From contig NZ_AJLS01000137.1 of assembly GCF_000307875.1 (NCBI RefSeq), positions 79,197 to 143,196 of the forward strand: a DNA stretch of 64,000 bases, in the 5' to 3' direction. Position numbers and translations under genes: made by a program. The notes beneath the pieces were generated by a model, which saw only the letters and a program-made list of their open reading frames with translations, did not search any database and was not told the origin of the DNA. Numbering within the stretch: position 1 is the first letter of the stretch; each line of letters begins with the position of its first letter. Positions 45,050 through 54,344 of the stretch are shown here, one piece after another. This stretch comes from Neobacillus bataviensis LMG 21833. GTDB lineage: Bacteria > Bacillota > Bacilli > Bacillales > Cytobacillaceae.

Positions 45050-47419
45050 ATGAATCTATTATCCTATAAAAAAGCGGCAAGTCACTGGACAGAAGCTCTG
45101 CCGTTAGGGAACGGGCGAATAGGTGCGATGCACTTTGGCGGGGTGGAGACGGAACGATTTCAGTTAAATGAAGACACGTTGTGGTCAGGGCCCCCACAGC
45201 ATAAACGAGAATACAACGACCAAGCATCATTAAAAAAGGTAAGGAAATTGCTTGACGAAGAGAAATACGAAGATGCGATTAGTGAAACGAAGAATATGTT
45301 CGGCCCATATACAGAGAGCTATATGCCATTAGGGAATCTCTTCATCCACTATCTGCACGGAGATGCAGCACAGAAATACCAGCGGACACTCGATATTAAT
45401 ACAGCCATATCGACTGTCAAGTATACAGTCGGAAAAATAAACTATACACGAGAAGCATTTATTTCACATCCACACCAGGTACTAGCTATTCAACTTACCA
45501 GTTCGGCAGCCAACCAATTAAACGTGAACATTTCGTTAGATAGTTTATTAAAATATCAAACTGCAAATTCGAAAGAAGCGTTATCCTTACAAGGGGTTTG
45601 TCCTGAAAAATGTGCACCTGTCTATTTCAATGAGAGCGAGACTCCGATTGTGTACGGCGAGTTTGGTGAAACCAAAGCGATTCATTTTGAGGGAAGACTT
45701 GGGTTGGTTCTGGAAGATGGGACGGCCTTGACGTCAAATGGAAGATTATCTATCCAAGATGCAACGAGAGTGGTTCTATATTTTTCTGTTGCCACCTCCT
45801 TTAAGGGGTATGATCAACTCCCTGGGACAGATTTTGAAGAATTAATACAGAAAAATGAAGCCATCCTTGCAAAAGCTATGAGTATACCTTATGAGCAGCT
45901 GAGAGAAACGCATATTCAAGATTATCAAACACTTTACAATCGTGTTGGTTTTTCATTAGGAAATAAACAGTCAGAAGAAATGCTTGATACGGATGAAAGA
46001 GTGACGAAATACAGTGCAGATGACTTGGAAATGGTCGAACTTTTATTTCATTATGGACGTTATTTGTTGATTGCCTCCTCAAGAGAGGGTACACAGCCGG
46101 CGAATCTACAGGGAATATGGAATGATATAACCCGTGCACCATGGTCATCCAATTATACGTTAAATATTAATACCGAAATGAATTACTGGCCTGCAGAGGT
46201 GACGAATTTAGCCGAATGTCACCGTCCGCTTTTACAGGCGATTAAGGAGCTTTCGGTAACGGGTGAGAACATGGTGAATCAACGTTATGGTTTGCATGGA
46301 TGGACGGCCCATCATAATACAGATTTGTGGCGGCATGCCCATCCTGTCGGCGACGAGCGCCATGGTGATCCCAACTGGGCTTTTTGGCCAATGTCTGGGC
46401 CATGGCTGTGCCGTCACTTATGGGAGCATTACCAGTATTCACAGGATAGGGATTTTCTTGAAAAAGAGGCCTTTCCAGTTATGAAAGGAGCAGCACAATT
46501 TTGTTTGGAGTGGCTGGTAGAAGATGAGAATGGCTATTTGATTACCTCACCGTCGACATCACCGGAACATCACTTTTATACAGAAGATGGCCAATTAGGA
46601 TCCGTGACAAAAGGTTCCACGATGGATCTGCAAATTATCTGGGATTTGTTTTCAAATTGTATCGAAGCGGCTGAAATCTGTGGAGTGGATGAGGAATGGA
46701 TTCAGCAAGTGCGTGAGGCAAAAGATCGCCTCCACCCTAACCAAATTGGCAAGTACGGTCAATTACAGGAATGGTTGATGGATTATGAGGATGCCGAGTT
46801 GCACCATCGACATGTCTCCCATTTGTATGGTGTCTATCCGGGAAATCAAATAACCGAGGGGTCGTTTTTAGAAGCTGCCCGTCAGACATTAAATAGACGA
46901 GGTGATGCCGGAACTGGCTGGAGCCTTGGCTGGAAGATCTGTCTGTGGGCTCGTTTAAAAGATGGTGAACGGGTAAATGCCCTGCTTCATCAATTGTTTA
47001 AGATTTGTACAGCAAAACGAGAAGTGTTTGTCGGCGGGGGATTGTATCCCAACTTGTTAGGTGCCCACCCTCCATTCCAAATTGATGGGAATTTCAGCTA
47101 TACGGCTGGGGTGGCAGAGATGATTATCCAATCTCACAAAGGATATGTGGAATTATTACCGGCACTTCCTTCTACATGGCTGCAAGGATCGTTATCCGGT
47201 GTTCGTGTTCGCGGCGGGTTTGAGACCAACATTTCGTGGAATCAGATGCAAGTAAGTTTATTGGAAGTAACATGCCATGCTGAAAATGTCCTGATAATCA
47301 AAACAAACAAACCTGTAATGGTATGTGAAGAAGGAAAAGAAGAGGAACGAATAGAGCCTGTTGATGGTTTTATTACACATAGAATGTTCAATGGCCAAAA
47401 GCTCCAGTTTCTATTTTAA
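45050..47419 (+). CDS. GH95 alpha-L-fucosidase (cytoplasmic)
   Basis: A 789-residue family GH95 enzyme from the ATG at 45050, with AAGGAGAG just upstream; an earlier in-frame ATG at 45023 lies inside the GH110 gene. It has the N-terminal [12 protein letters not shown] with L-N-E-D-T-L-W-S-G, an (alpha/alpha)6 barrel with [10 protein letters not shown], the probable acid Glu506 in S-T-S-P-E-H-H, and Asp679 in F-Q-I-D-G-N-F. Known members cleave alpha-1,2-fucose (H antigen) by inversion; some act on alpha-L-galactose. No signal peptide. It complements the GH29 enzyme, which should take alpha-1,3/4 fucose. Confidence 0.94.
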   Translation: MNLLSYKKAASHWTEALPLGNGRIGAMHFGGVETERFQLNEDTLWSGPPQHKREYNDQASLKKVRKLLDEEKYEDAISETKNMFGPYTESYMPLGNLFIHYLHGDAAQKYQRTLDINTAISTVKYTVGKINYTREAFISHPHQVLAIQLTSSAANQLNVNISLDSLLKYQTANSKEALSLQGVCPEKCAPVYFNESETPIVYGEFGETKAIHFEGRLGLVLEDGTALTSNGRLSIQDATRVVLYFSVATSFKGYDQLPGTDFEELIQKNEAILAKAMSIPYEQLRETHIQDYQTLYNRVGFSLGNKQSEEMLDTDERVTKYSADDLEMVELLFHYGRYLLIASSREGTQPANLQGIWNDITRAPWSSNYTLNINTEMNYWPAEVTNLAECHRPLLQAIKELSVTGENMVNQRYGLHGWTAHHNTDLWRHAHPVGDERHGDPNWAFWPMSGPWLCRHLWEHYQYSQDRDFLEKEAFPVMKGAAQFCLEWLVEDENGYLITSPSTSPEHHFYTEDGQLGSVTKGSTMDLQIIWDLFSNCIEAAEICGVDEEWIQQVREAKDRLHPNQIGKYGQLQEWLMDYEDAELHHRHVSHLYGVYPGNQITEGSFLEAARQTLNRRGDAGTGWSLGWKICLWARLKDGERVNALLHQLFKICTAKREVFVGGGLYPNLLGAHPPFQIDGNFSYTAGVAEMIIQSHKGYVELLPALPSTWLQGSLSGVRVRGGFETNISWNQMQVSLLEVTCHAENVLIIKTNKPVMVCEEGKEEERIEPVDGFITHRMFNGQKLQFLF

Positions 47420-47458
47420 CTATAAGTGTTTTAAAAAAACATTAGGCGGGTGTAAATA

Positions 47459-48640
47459 ATGAAACAATTACGATTGGGTGTAATCGGCACAGGCGGACGA
47501 AGTACGATTGTCGAATATTGGCATAACCCACAAGAAAACTCCATTGTTGTGGGGGCAGCAGATGTGTCCTTAGAAGCATTGGAGAATTTCAAAAAGGAAA
47601 TTAATGAAGATGCTTTTGTAACAACCGATTATCGAGAATTACTTGCAAGAGAAGACATTGATGCGGTTGCGATTTTAACCCCCGATTATATGCATGAAGA
47701 ACATGCAACGGCAGCACTTCGGGCGGGAAAACATGTTTATTGTGAAAAGCCTTTGGCCATCACACCAGAAAGTTGCGACAGGATTCTGGATGAAGCGAAA
47801 CGTTCCGGAAAGCATTTAATGGTTGGGTTTAATATGCGCTATATGAGCATGTATCAAACGATGAAGGAAATTATCGATTCTGGTGTCATCGGCGATATTA
47901 AAGCCGTATGGGTAAGGCATTTTGTTGGGCTTGGCGGCTATTTTTATTATCACGATTGGCATGGTAAGGCAGCAAATACAACATCGTTATTGCTGCAGAA
48001 GGCGTCCCATGATATCGATGTTATTCATTGGCTGACAGGGAGCTATGCAGCTAAGGTGTCTGCTTTCGGCAGCTTGGATTATTATGGCGGAGACAAACCG
48101 AATGATTTGCATTGTCCGGATTGTGATCTAAAGAATACCTGTCCAGAGGCAAGTTTAGAACGGTTAACCCAATGTGCTTTCAGGGAAGAAATTGATGTCG
48201 AAGATAATAATATGCTCATTATGGAATTAGAAAACGGTATAAAGGCGTCCTATCTGCAGTGTCACTTTACCCCGGACTATTCGAGAAACTATACGATCAT
48301 CGGTACAAAAGGGCGTATCGAAAATGACGATGTAAATGATAAGGTTTATGTGAAAACAAGAAAATCTGGTTCATGGCATGAGATGAGCGACATCACCTAT
48401 GAAATGAAGCAAATGCCTGGTACGCATGGCGGAGCAGACCCGCGCATCTGTGAGGACTTTGTTAATTTAGCACTATACAATAAGCAGCCATTAACATCGC
48501 CATTTGCAGGACGCATGAGTGTTGCAGTCGGATGTGCGGCAACGGAATCGATACGCTCTGGCGGGATGGTAGTCCGGATTGAACAGGGAAGACATCAACC
48601 AGCTGACTCTTTGGAAAAAGTGGCACTGAAAGAACGCTAA
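47459..48640 (+). CDS. Gfo/Idh/MocA-family oxidoreductase 3 (Cys-cluster type)
   Basis: A 393-residue member with G-V-I-G-T-G-G-R at the N-terminus, Y-C-E-K-P-L-A-I, and the catalytic-type K-A-S-H-D-I-D-V-I-H-W. A Cys cluster C-x2-C-x5-C at about residues 219-228, with a later Cys in Q-C-A-F, parallels the other two homologues, though the spacing is C-x2-C here. AGGCGGGTG precedes the ATG. It follows the GH95 gene by 39 bp in one unit. It probably oxidises a sugar or glycoside released or bared by the fucosidases; substrate unknown. Confidence 0.87.
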   Translation: MKQLRLGVIGTGGRSTIVEYWHNPQENSIVVGAADVSLEALENFKKEINEDAFVTTDYRELLAREDIDAVAILTPDYMHEEHATAALRAGKHVYCEKPLAITPESCDRILDEAKRSGKHLMVGFNMRYMSMYQTMKEIIDSGVIGDIKAVWVRHFVGLGGYFYYHDWHGKAANTTSLLLQKASHDIDVIHWLTGSYAAKVSAFGSLDYYGGDKPNDLHCPDCDLKNTCPEASLERLTQCAFREEIDVEDNNMLIMELENGIKASYLQCHFTPDYSRNYTIIGTKGRIENDDVNDKVYVKTRKSGSWHEMSDITYEMKQMPGTHGGADPRICEDFVNLALYNKQPLTSPFAGRMSVAVGCAATESIRSGGMVVRIEQGRHQPADSLEKVALKER

Positions 48641-48727
48641 CATTCTAGTTTAAGACTCTTTTAAAATGAATAACTACTTATGCTATAATAAACAGTATCA
48701 GAATATTCAAGTTTTATATGTGATGGG

Positions 48728-49390
48728 GTGATGGTCATTTTTAGTTTAGATAGCCGCTTGTATCGAGTATGCTTGTGGATGTATAACTTCATGTATTTAA
48801 ATATCCTCTTTATACTAAGCTGCATTCCCATTATTACCATTTTCCCTGCTATTGCAGCCCTTTTTGGAGTCGTAAGAAAGTGGAGAATGACAAAAGAAGT
48901 AGCCGTTTTTTCTCAATATAAGCAAATGTTTACCGAAAACTGGAAACAAAGTTATTTGGTGGGAATTCTTTACACAGTTATCGGATTATTTTTATTTTGC
49001 GATTTGCTCATTTTGAAGCAATTGCCATTATCGTATAAACCATTTATTCAAGTCGCCATTCTATTAGTTGGATTTTTGGTTGTTTTATCCTGTTTAAGTA
49101 TTTATCCGCTGATGGTAAATATGGCTGTATCATTTAAACAATTGTGTATGAATAGTCTTAAAGTAGGGATTTACAAAATCCATTTATCGATTTTCTGTAT
49201 CATTATTCTTAGTGCATGGACATTTCTTTCCTTACGTTTTTCATTTTTAATTTTCTTTTTCTTTTTCAGTGTTTCTGCCTATCTGATTTACTGGATAGCA
49301 GATCTTAAATTTAAAGACTTACTTCCGCAAAATGATTCTAATAGGAATGTAAGTGAAACTTATAGTAGGAAGAAAAAACAGGTGGGGTAA
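48728..49390 (+). CDS. YesL-family (DUF624) membrane protein 2
   Basis: A 220-residue integral membrane protein with about five hydrophobic segments and the family motif P-A-I-A-A-L-F-G-V-V-R-K-W after the first. It is a paralogue of the protein at 6496-7215. The start may be GTG 48728 or ATG 48731; GATGGGG is unusually close to both. It lacks an importer directly downstream; importer 3 is upstream. Its TAA stop lies in the loop of the following terminator. Function unknown. Confidence 0.8.
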   Translation: MMVIFSLDSRLYRVCLWMYNFMYLNILFILSCIPIITIFPAIAALFGVVRKWRMTKEVAVFSQYKQMFTENWKQSYLVGILYTVIGLFLFCDLLILKQLPLSYKPFIQVAILLVGFLVVLSCLSIYPLMVNMAVSFKQLCMNSLKVGIYKIHLSIFCIIILSAWTFLSLRFSFLIFFFFFSVSAYLIYWIADLKFKDLLPQNDSNRNVSETYSRKKKQVG

Positions 49391-49407
49391 GCTCGCCTGT
49401 TTTTCTA
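49375..49407 (+). terminator. Terminator overlapping the end of YesL 2
   Basis: A 10-bp stem beginning AACAGG and ending CCTGTT (49377-49401, with two G-T pairs), a 5-nt loop containing part of the YesL stop codon, then T5. Confidence 0.7.
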
Positions 49408-49421
49408 TTTAACTAAAAATA

Positions 49422-49466
49422 TTGACAATTTGATATTGATTTGATAGTTTTATGTTATCGATAACA
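49422..49466 (+). promoter_or_regulatory. Promoter and LacI 2 operator of the fucose catabolic operon
   Basis: TTGACA (49422-49427), a 17-nt spacer and a weak TAGTTT (49445-49450), followed directly by the perfect palindrome TGTTATCGATAACA (49453-49466), identical to the site in the GH29 promoter. Confidence 0.75.
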
Positions 49467-49483
49467 TAAAACTATCAGAAGGA

Positions 49484-50341
49484 GTGAACAGTATCCATAT
49501 CATTGATTCTCACCAACACTTTTGGAAGCTGGATCGTGGAGATTACGGCTGGCTGACTAAAGATATGGGCATCCTTTTTCAGGACTATTTTCCAGAGGAT
49601 TTAAAACCTTCGTTAGAAAAACATGCCGTCTCTGGAACCGTCCTTGTGCAAGCGGCACCTACATATGAGGAGACGCGTTATCTCTTATCGTTATACCAAA
49701 AGGTTAAGTGGATTTACGGTGTAGTGGGCTGGTTAGATTTATCATCATCTGCCTTCTCAGAACAATTAGATTCTTTAATGAAACAGCAAGGTATTATTGG
49801 GCTACGCCCTATGCTGCAGGATATAGAAGATAGCGCTTGGATTTTACAGGAGCAGGTAATGGAGAATTTGCGACGGCTTACTTCCTATAATTTACCGCTA
49901 GATTTATTAATTACGGAAAGACATATTCCCTCTATAGAAGCAGTACTAGAAAGGCTTCCAACACTAAGAGTTGTAATTGATCATATCGCTAAACCGGTTA
50001 TTTCAAAAAAAGAGTTTAGTAAGTGGGAAGCGGATATGAACAAACTAGCAAAAAATCCTACTATTTGCTGTAAATTATCTGGTTTTATGACTCTAGCAGA
50101 TTCTTGGAAAACTGCTGATTTTAAGCCTTATATTCACCATATTGTTCAAGCATTTGGTTCTTCAAGAGTGATGTTTGGCAGCGATTGGCCAGTCTGTTTA
50201 TCGGGAGGAAGTTATCAGAAGGCAATCCAAATTGTTACCGATAACCTACCTAACACATTAAGCGGTGGAGAAAGAGAGCAAATTTTTTCAATAAATGCGA
50301 AAACTTTTTATTTGCTGAAGGAAAGGATGAGAAAAATATGA
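49484..50341 (+). CDS. L-fuconolactonase-like amidohydrolase
   Basis: A 285-residue amidohydrolase_2 protein. Metal ligands are visible in I-D-S-H-Q-H-F-W near the start, V-I-D-H-I-A-K-P, and F-G-S-D-W-P-V-C. Family members open L-fucono-, L-rhamnono- or galactono-lactone; the neighbours fix L-fucono-1,5-lactone as best candidate. The annotated GTG overlaps its own AAGGAG; an in-frame ATC at 49493 lies at ideal spacing and would give a start just before H-I-I-D-S-H, as in relatives. The stop overlaps the next start by 4 bp (ATGA). First gene of the LacI 2-controlled catabolic operon. Confidence 0.88.
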   Translation: MNSIHIIDSHQHFWKLDRGDYGWLTKDMGILFQDYFPEDLKPSLEKHAVSGTVLVQAAPTYEETRYLLSLYQKVKWIYGVVGWLDLSSSAFSEQLDSLMKQQGIIGLRPMLQDIEDSAWILQEQVMENLRRLTSYNLPLDLLITERHIPSIEAVLERLPTLRVVIDHIAKPVISKKEFSKWEADMNKLAKNPTICCKLSGFMTLADSWKTADFKPYIHHIVQAFGSSRVMFGSDWPVCLSGGSYQKAIQIVTDNLPNTLSGGEREQIFSINAKTFYLLKERMRKI

Positions 50342-50664
50342 AACTGGCAAATGATCAAGATTTAACAAGTATTGTCATGTCCGATGCTGATAATGTAGCT
50401 ACACTTTTAAAAGAAATAGAGGCCGGGGAAAGCTTACAATTCGCCATTAACGGGGAAAAAGTAACATTAACCGCCAAACAAGCTATCCCATTTTGCCATA
50501 AAATTGCCATCAAACCGATCCAGCCATCTGAACATGTCGTAAAGTATGGGCAAGTGATTGGGGCAGCTACTGTAGAGATTTTTCCTGGAGAGCATGTTCA
50601 TGTACATAATATCGAGGGAATTAGAGGCAGAGGGGATAAAAAGAAAGGAGACTCACATTCATGA
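50338..50664 (+). CDS. UxaA-family dehydratase small subunit (SAF domain), probable L-fuconate dehydratase
   Basis: A 108-residue SAF-domain protein equivalent to the N-terminal part of altronate dehydratase UxaA. It has the family's H-K-I-A-I-K-P-I motif (about 60) and G-Q-V-I-G-A-A-T, ending H-V-H-V-H-N-I-E-G-I-R-G-R-G. It overlaps genes on both sides by 4 bp (ATGA), indicating tight coupling. With the large subunit it should dehydrate L-fuconate to 2-keto-3-deoxy-L-fuconate. A comparable split UxaA pair occurs in the Campylobacter jejuni fucose locus (Cj0482/Cj0483). Confidence 0.88.
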   Translation: MKLANDQDLTSIVMSDADNVATLLKEIEAGESLQFAINGEKVTLTAKQAIPFCHKIAIKPIQPSEHVVKYGQVIGAATVEIFPGEHVHVHNIEGIRGRGDKKKGDSHS

Positions 50665-51821
50665 ACACGATCAAAGGGTATCGACGGGCAAACGGGAAAA
50701 TGGGAATCCGCAATCATTTATTAATCATTCCTACTGTCGTTTGTGCTAACCATGTAGCCAATCGAATCCAGCAAAAAGTATCAGATTCTGTAGCAATTCC
50801 GCATCAGCATGGCTGTAGTCAGATAGGAGAAGACAAGGATCGTACCTTTACCATTCTTGCGGGAATGGGGAAAAATCCAAATGTGGGAGCGGTTCTGCTA
50901 GTTAGTTTAGGTTGTGAAGTCATCAATGCAGAAGAGCTGCAAGAAGAAATTAAAAAAACAGGTAAACCAGTAGAGTGGATTGATATTCAAGATGCAGGCG
51001 GCACGGTTAAAGCAATTCAAACAGGCATTGAACTAGCGACGCAATTATCTCATGAGATTCAGAAAGTACCACAGGTCGATGTGCCACTATCTGAATTAAT
51101 CCTTGGGGTAAAATGCGGCGGTTCGGATGCTACTTCTGGATTATGCAGCAACCCTGCACTAGGAAAAGCATCAGATAGCCTATTGGCTCAAGGCGGCACG
51201 ATTGTGATGGGAGAAACAACGGAGATTATCGGGGCTGAACATATTGTTGCGGAAAGCGCAATTAGTGAAGAAGTGGCTAATAAGCTTTATGCCTATGTAG
51301 ATAAGTTTGAAAAAGAAGTTGAACGCATTGGAGCAGATATGCGCGGGGGAAATCCAAGTCCTGGGAATATTGAAGGCGGCTTGTCCACCATCGAAGAAAA
51401 ATCGCTTGGCTGCATCAGTAAAGCAGGTACCGCTCCATTAAAAGATGTCTTATCATTTGCTGAAGAGATTCCGGGGAACGGCTATTACTTCATGGATTCT
51501 CCAGGGAATGATATTGAGTGTGTTTCAGGTATGGCTGCTGCCGGTGTTCATATGGTCTGCTTTACAACAGGACGCGGGACACCAACCGGAAATCCGATTA
51601 TTCCCGTTATTAAAATTACCGGTAATGAGCATACGGCTGTCAAAATGGACGATAACATTGATATTGATACCAGTGCTGTAATGAAGGGAAAAGAAACATT
51701 AGAAGATGCTGGCAATCGTATTCTTGAAACAGTTATTAGAGCGGCACAGGGTGAACTGGTAAAAGCTGAGATTTTAGGTCATCAAGAATTTAGTATCAGC
51801 AGAATCAGTATCAGCCTCTAA
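50661..51821 (+). CDS. UxaA-family dehydratase large subunit, probable L-fuconate dehydratase
   Basis: A 386-residue protein equivalent to the C-terminal domain of altronate dehydratase (UxaA/GarD). Signatures are G-I-R-N-H-L-L-I-I-P-T (about 15), P-H-Q-H-G-C-S-Q-I-G, the V-K-C-G-G-S-D-A-T-S-G motif at about 149-159, and P-T-G-N-P-I-I-P-V-I-K near the C-terminus. The enzyme uses a divalent metal. Context assigns L-fuconate rather than altronate, replacing the enolase-superfamily fuconate dehydratase used by other bacteria. Function is by context; family is secure. Confidence 0.88.
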   Translation: MNTIKGYRRANGKMGIRNHLLIIPTVVCANHVANRIQQKVSDSVAIPHQHGCSQIGEDKDRTFTILAGMGKNPNVGAVLLVSLGCEVINAEELQEEIKKTGKPVEWIDIQDAGGTVKAIQTGIELATQLSHEIQKVPQVDVPLSELILGVKCGGSDATSGLCSNPALGKASDSLLAQGGTIVMGETTEIIGAEHIVAESAISEEVANKLYAYVDKFEKEVERIGADMRGGNPSPGNIEGGLSTIEEKSLGCISKAGTAPLKDVLSFAEEIPGNGYYFMDSPGNDIECVSGMAAAGVHMVCFTTGRGTPTGNPIIPVIKITGNEHTAVKMDDNIDIDTSAVMKGKETLEDAGNRILETVIRAAQGELVKAEILGHQEFSISRISISL

Positions 51822-51840
51822 CATTGAGAGGAGCATTGAT

Positions 51841-52650
51841 ATGGGGAAATTTAGTAAACGAACTGCGCTTGTCACAGGCGGAAGCCGGGGAATTGGAGCA
51901 GCCATTGTGAAGAGGTTAGCCGAAGAGGGCGCAAATGTGGCAATTAACTATGCTTCAGCTAGCTCTTTTGAAAAAGCCAACGCTTTAAAGGTAGAAGTGG
52001 AAGAACAGTTTGCAATTAAAGCAATAGTGGTAAAAGCTAACGTGGGGATTAAAGAAGAAGTCGACCAAATGATCGACGAAGTAGAAAAAGTGTTAGGATC
52101 AGTTGAAATCCTGGTAAATAATGCGGGGATTGCGCCATTTGAACCTTTTTTAAGTCTATCAGAAAAAACATGGGACGAAACGTATCAGACGAATGTAAAA
52201 TCGATCTTTTTAACGACACAGAGAGTGGCGCCTAAGATGATCGAAAACAAGTATGGAAAGATCATTAATATTACATCCACTGCGAGTGTTCTTGTGACAA
52301 GTCCTGTGATTCCACATTATATTTCATCAAAAGCGGCTGCTGGACATTTAACAAAAGCGCTGGCGATTGAGTTGGGGAAATTCAGTATTAATGTAAACGC
52401 TGTTGGGCCGAGCACGGTTGCAACGGACATGTGTAAAGAGTACCTCGAGAATCCAGACATTTTAGCTAGTGAGATTGAAGCGAATCCAATGAAGAGACTA
52501 GGAACTGAAAAGCAAATTGGCGATGCGGTTGTCTTTTTAGCATCAGATGAAGCGATGCAAATAAATGGCCATCTTTTGATGGTAGACGGTGGATTAACCG
52601 TGAAAGCAGCCCAGCCAGAGGATCATATGGATAGGGGGGCATTAGTGTGA
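51841..52650 (+). CDS. Short-chain dehydrogenase 1 of the fucose pathway
   Basis: A 269-residue classical SDR with T-G-G-S-R-G-I-G near residue 12, N-N-A-G-I, a catalytic Ser about 13 residues before Y-I-S-S-K, and D-G-G near the C-terminus. The residue pattern after beta-2 (N-Y-A-S) lacks an acidic residue, suggesting NADP preference. The pathway needs two dehydrogenases: L-fucose to L-fuconolactone and 2-keto-3-deoxyfuconate to the 2,4-diketo acid; which gene does which cannot be settled here. AGAGGAG precedes the ATG. Its stop overlaps the next start by 4 bp (GTGA). Confidence 0.88.
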   Translation: MGKFSKRTALVTGGSRGIGAAIVKRLAEEGANVAINYASASSFEKANALKVEVEEQFAIKAIVVKANVGIKEEVDQMIDEVEKVLGSVEILVNNAGIAPFEPFLSLSEKTWDETYQTNVKSIFLTTQRVAPKMIENKYGKIINITSTASVLVTSPVIPHYISSKAAAGHLTKALAIELGKFSINVNAVGPSTVATDMCKEYLENPDILASEIEANPMKRLGTEKQIGDAVVFLASDEAMQINGHLLMVDGGLTVKAAQPEDHMDRGALV

Positions 52651-53420
52651 GATTACGTGAGAAAATAGCGGTCATTACTGGTGCAGGAAGTGGAATTGGC
52701 AAGGCAACGGCCAAATTATTCGCAAAAGAAGGCGCTTTGGTCATTATTACCGATATTCATCGTGAAAATGGACAGGGAACCGTATCCGAGATAGAAAAAG
52801 AGGGCGGAAAAGCAGCCTTTTTCGAGGTTGATGTGGCAAATCCGGAAGCCGTTGCATCCACGATCCAGCAAATTATAGCAACTTATAAAAAAATCGATAT
52901 TTTATTTAACAATGCAGGGATCAGTAATGTCGGAAGAGTAGATGAAGTGGAGCCAGATGTATGGGATCGAATCATGAGTGTAAATGTGAAGGGTGTTTAT
53001 TTGCCCTCTAAATATACTCTGCCATATATGATGGAGCAAAAATCCGGCGTCGTTATTAATATGTCATCATGCGCTGCGGAAATGGGACTAGCGAAGCGTG
53101 CAGCCTACTCAGCAACGAAGGGGGCTGTACTTGCCCTGACAAAAGCGATGCAGGTGGATTATGCTCCATATAACATTCGGGTAAATGCCCTGCTGCCAGG
53201 TACCATCCTGTCCCCATTTGTGGAAGACTATTTAAAAACGTCATACGATGACCCTGAGGTGGCCATCGCAGGGATTAAGAAAAGACAATTAAGTGGGGAA
53301 TTAGGAAGACCTGAAGATGTAGCAAAAGCTGCCCTATTCCTTGCTTCAGATGAGTCGTCCTTCATGATGGGATCACCACTTTACATTGATGGCGGCGTTG
53401 TTTTTGGAAAAAATGCATAG
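52647..53420 (+). CDS. Short-chain dehydrogenase 2 of the fucose pathway
   Basis: A 257-residue classical SDR with T-G-A-G-S-G-I-G, N-N-A-G-I, a catalytic Ser in M-S-S-C and Y-S-A-T-K, and the C-terminal Y-I-D-G-G. An acidic residue ends beta-2 (I-I-T-D-I-H), pointing to NAD. The GTG start overlaps the previous stop, with GGGGGGC upstream. It is the partner of the first SDR in oxidising L-fucose or 2-keto-3-deoxy-L-fuconate. Confidence 0.88.
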   Translation: MRLREKIAVITGAGSGIGKATAKLFAKEGALVIITDIHRENGQGTVSEIEKEGGKAAFFEVDVANPEAVASTIQQIIATYKKIDILFNNAGISNVGRVDEVEPDVWDRIMSVNVKGVYLPSKYTLPYMMEQKSGVVINMSSCAAEMGLAKRAAYSATKGAVLALTKAMQVDYAPYNIRVNALLPGTILSPFVEDYLKTSYDDPEVAIAGIKKRQLSGELGRPEDVAKAALFLASDESSFMMGSPLYIDGGVVFGKNA

Positions 53421-53435
53421 GAGGAGAACTTAAAA

Positions 53436-54344
53436 ATGAAATTAGCTACTTTTATAAAAAATGAGAATCAAAGACTAGCAGTGGAATTGGACAATATATT
53501 AATCGATATCGAAGAAACGGCCAAGAAAAATAACTGGGAAGAAATCATCACGGATGTTATGCAAGTCATCCGGTTCCAGCCATCCCAAATACAAGATTTT
53601 GAGAATAGGGTTAAAGAGGTAGTTGCTTCAGGCCAAGCGGTTGTTGTGGAAAAAGAGGGTCTAGAATGGGGGCCATGTGTCACCCAGCCGCATAAAATCA
53701 TTTGTGTCGGTTTAAATTATCGCAAACATGCAGATGAAACAAATGCACCATACCCAGAAGTGCCAATCTTGTTCAATAAGTTTGACAATACTTTAACTGG
53801 TCATCAAAGCGAAATTGTCGTTCCATCTGTAACGAATGAATTAGACTATGAGGTGGAATTAGGAATCGTAATCGGTAAAAAGACAAAAAATGTTTCTCAA
53901 GAAGAGGCGCTATCACATGTGTTTGGTTATTGTACTGTCAATGATTTATCAGCAAGGGATCTTCAAATGAGAACCCATCAATGGCTGCTTGGCAAAACAT
54001 GTGATGACTTTAGTCCAGCAGGCCCATATCTAGTAACATCGGATGAAGTAGGAGATCCAAATAATCTTAGTTTGAAAACATATGTTAATGATGAATTAAG
54101 ACAAGACTCTAACACTTCTGACATGATCTTTTCATGTGCAGAGATTGTCAGCTATATATCACAGCACATGACTTTGGAGCCAGGGGATCTGATTTTAACG
54201 GGGACACCTGAGGGAGTCGTGTTTGGCCTGCCAGCTGATCAGCGTGTATATATTCAGCCAGGTGATGTGATTACTGTTGAAATTGAAAAGTTAGGAAAGC
54301 TTACGAATAAATTTGTGGAAGAAAAGGCATTAACCTATGCTTAA
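53436..54344 (+). CDS. FAH-family hydrolase, probable 2,4-diketo-3-deoxy-L-fuconate hydrolase
   Basis: A 302-residue fumarylacetoacetate-hydrolase-family protein. The metal site is recognisable in L-D-Y-E-V-E-L-G-I-V-I-G and N-D-L-S-A-R-D-L-Q, with G-K-T-C-D-D-F-S-P-A-G-P and L-T-G-T-P-E-G-V further on. In the non-phosphorylating fucose route this family cleaves the diketo acid into pyruvate and L-lactate. AGGAGGAG precedes the ATG. It overlaps the mutarotase gene by 8 bp. Confidence 0.9.
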   Translation: MKLATFIKNENQRLAVELDNILIDIEETAKKNNWEEIITDVMQVIRFQPSQIQDFENRVKEVVASGQAVVVEKEGLEWGPCVTQPHKIICVGLNYRKHADETNAPYPEVPILFNKFDNTLTGHQSEIVVPSVTNELDYEVELGIVIGKKTKNVSQEEALSHVFGYCTVNDLSARDLQMRTHQWLLGKTCDDFSPAGPYLVTSDEVGDPNNLSLKTYVNDELRQDSNTSDMIFSCAEIVSYISQHMTLEPGDLILTGTPEGVVFGLPADQRVYIQPGDVITVEIEKLGKLTNKFVEEKALTYA

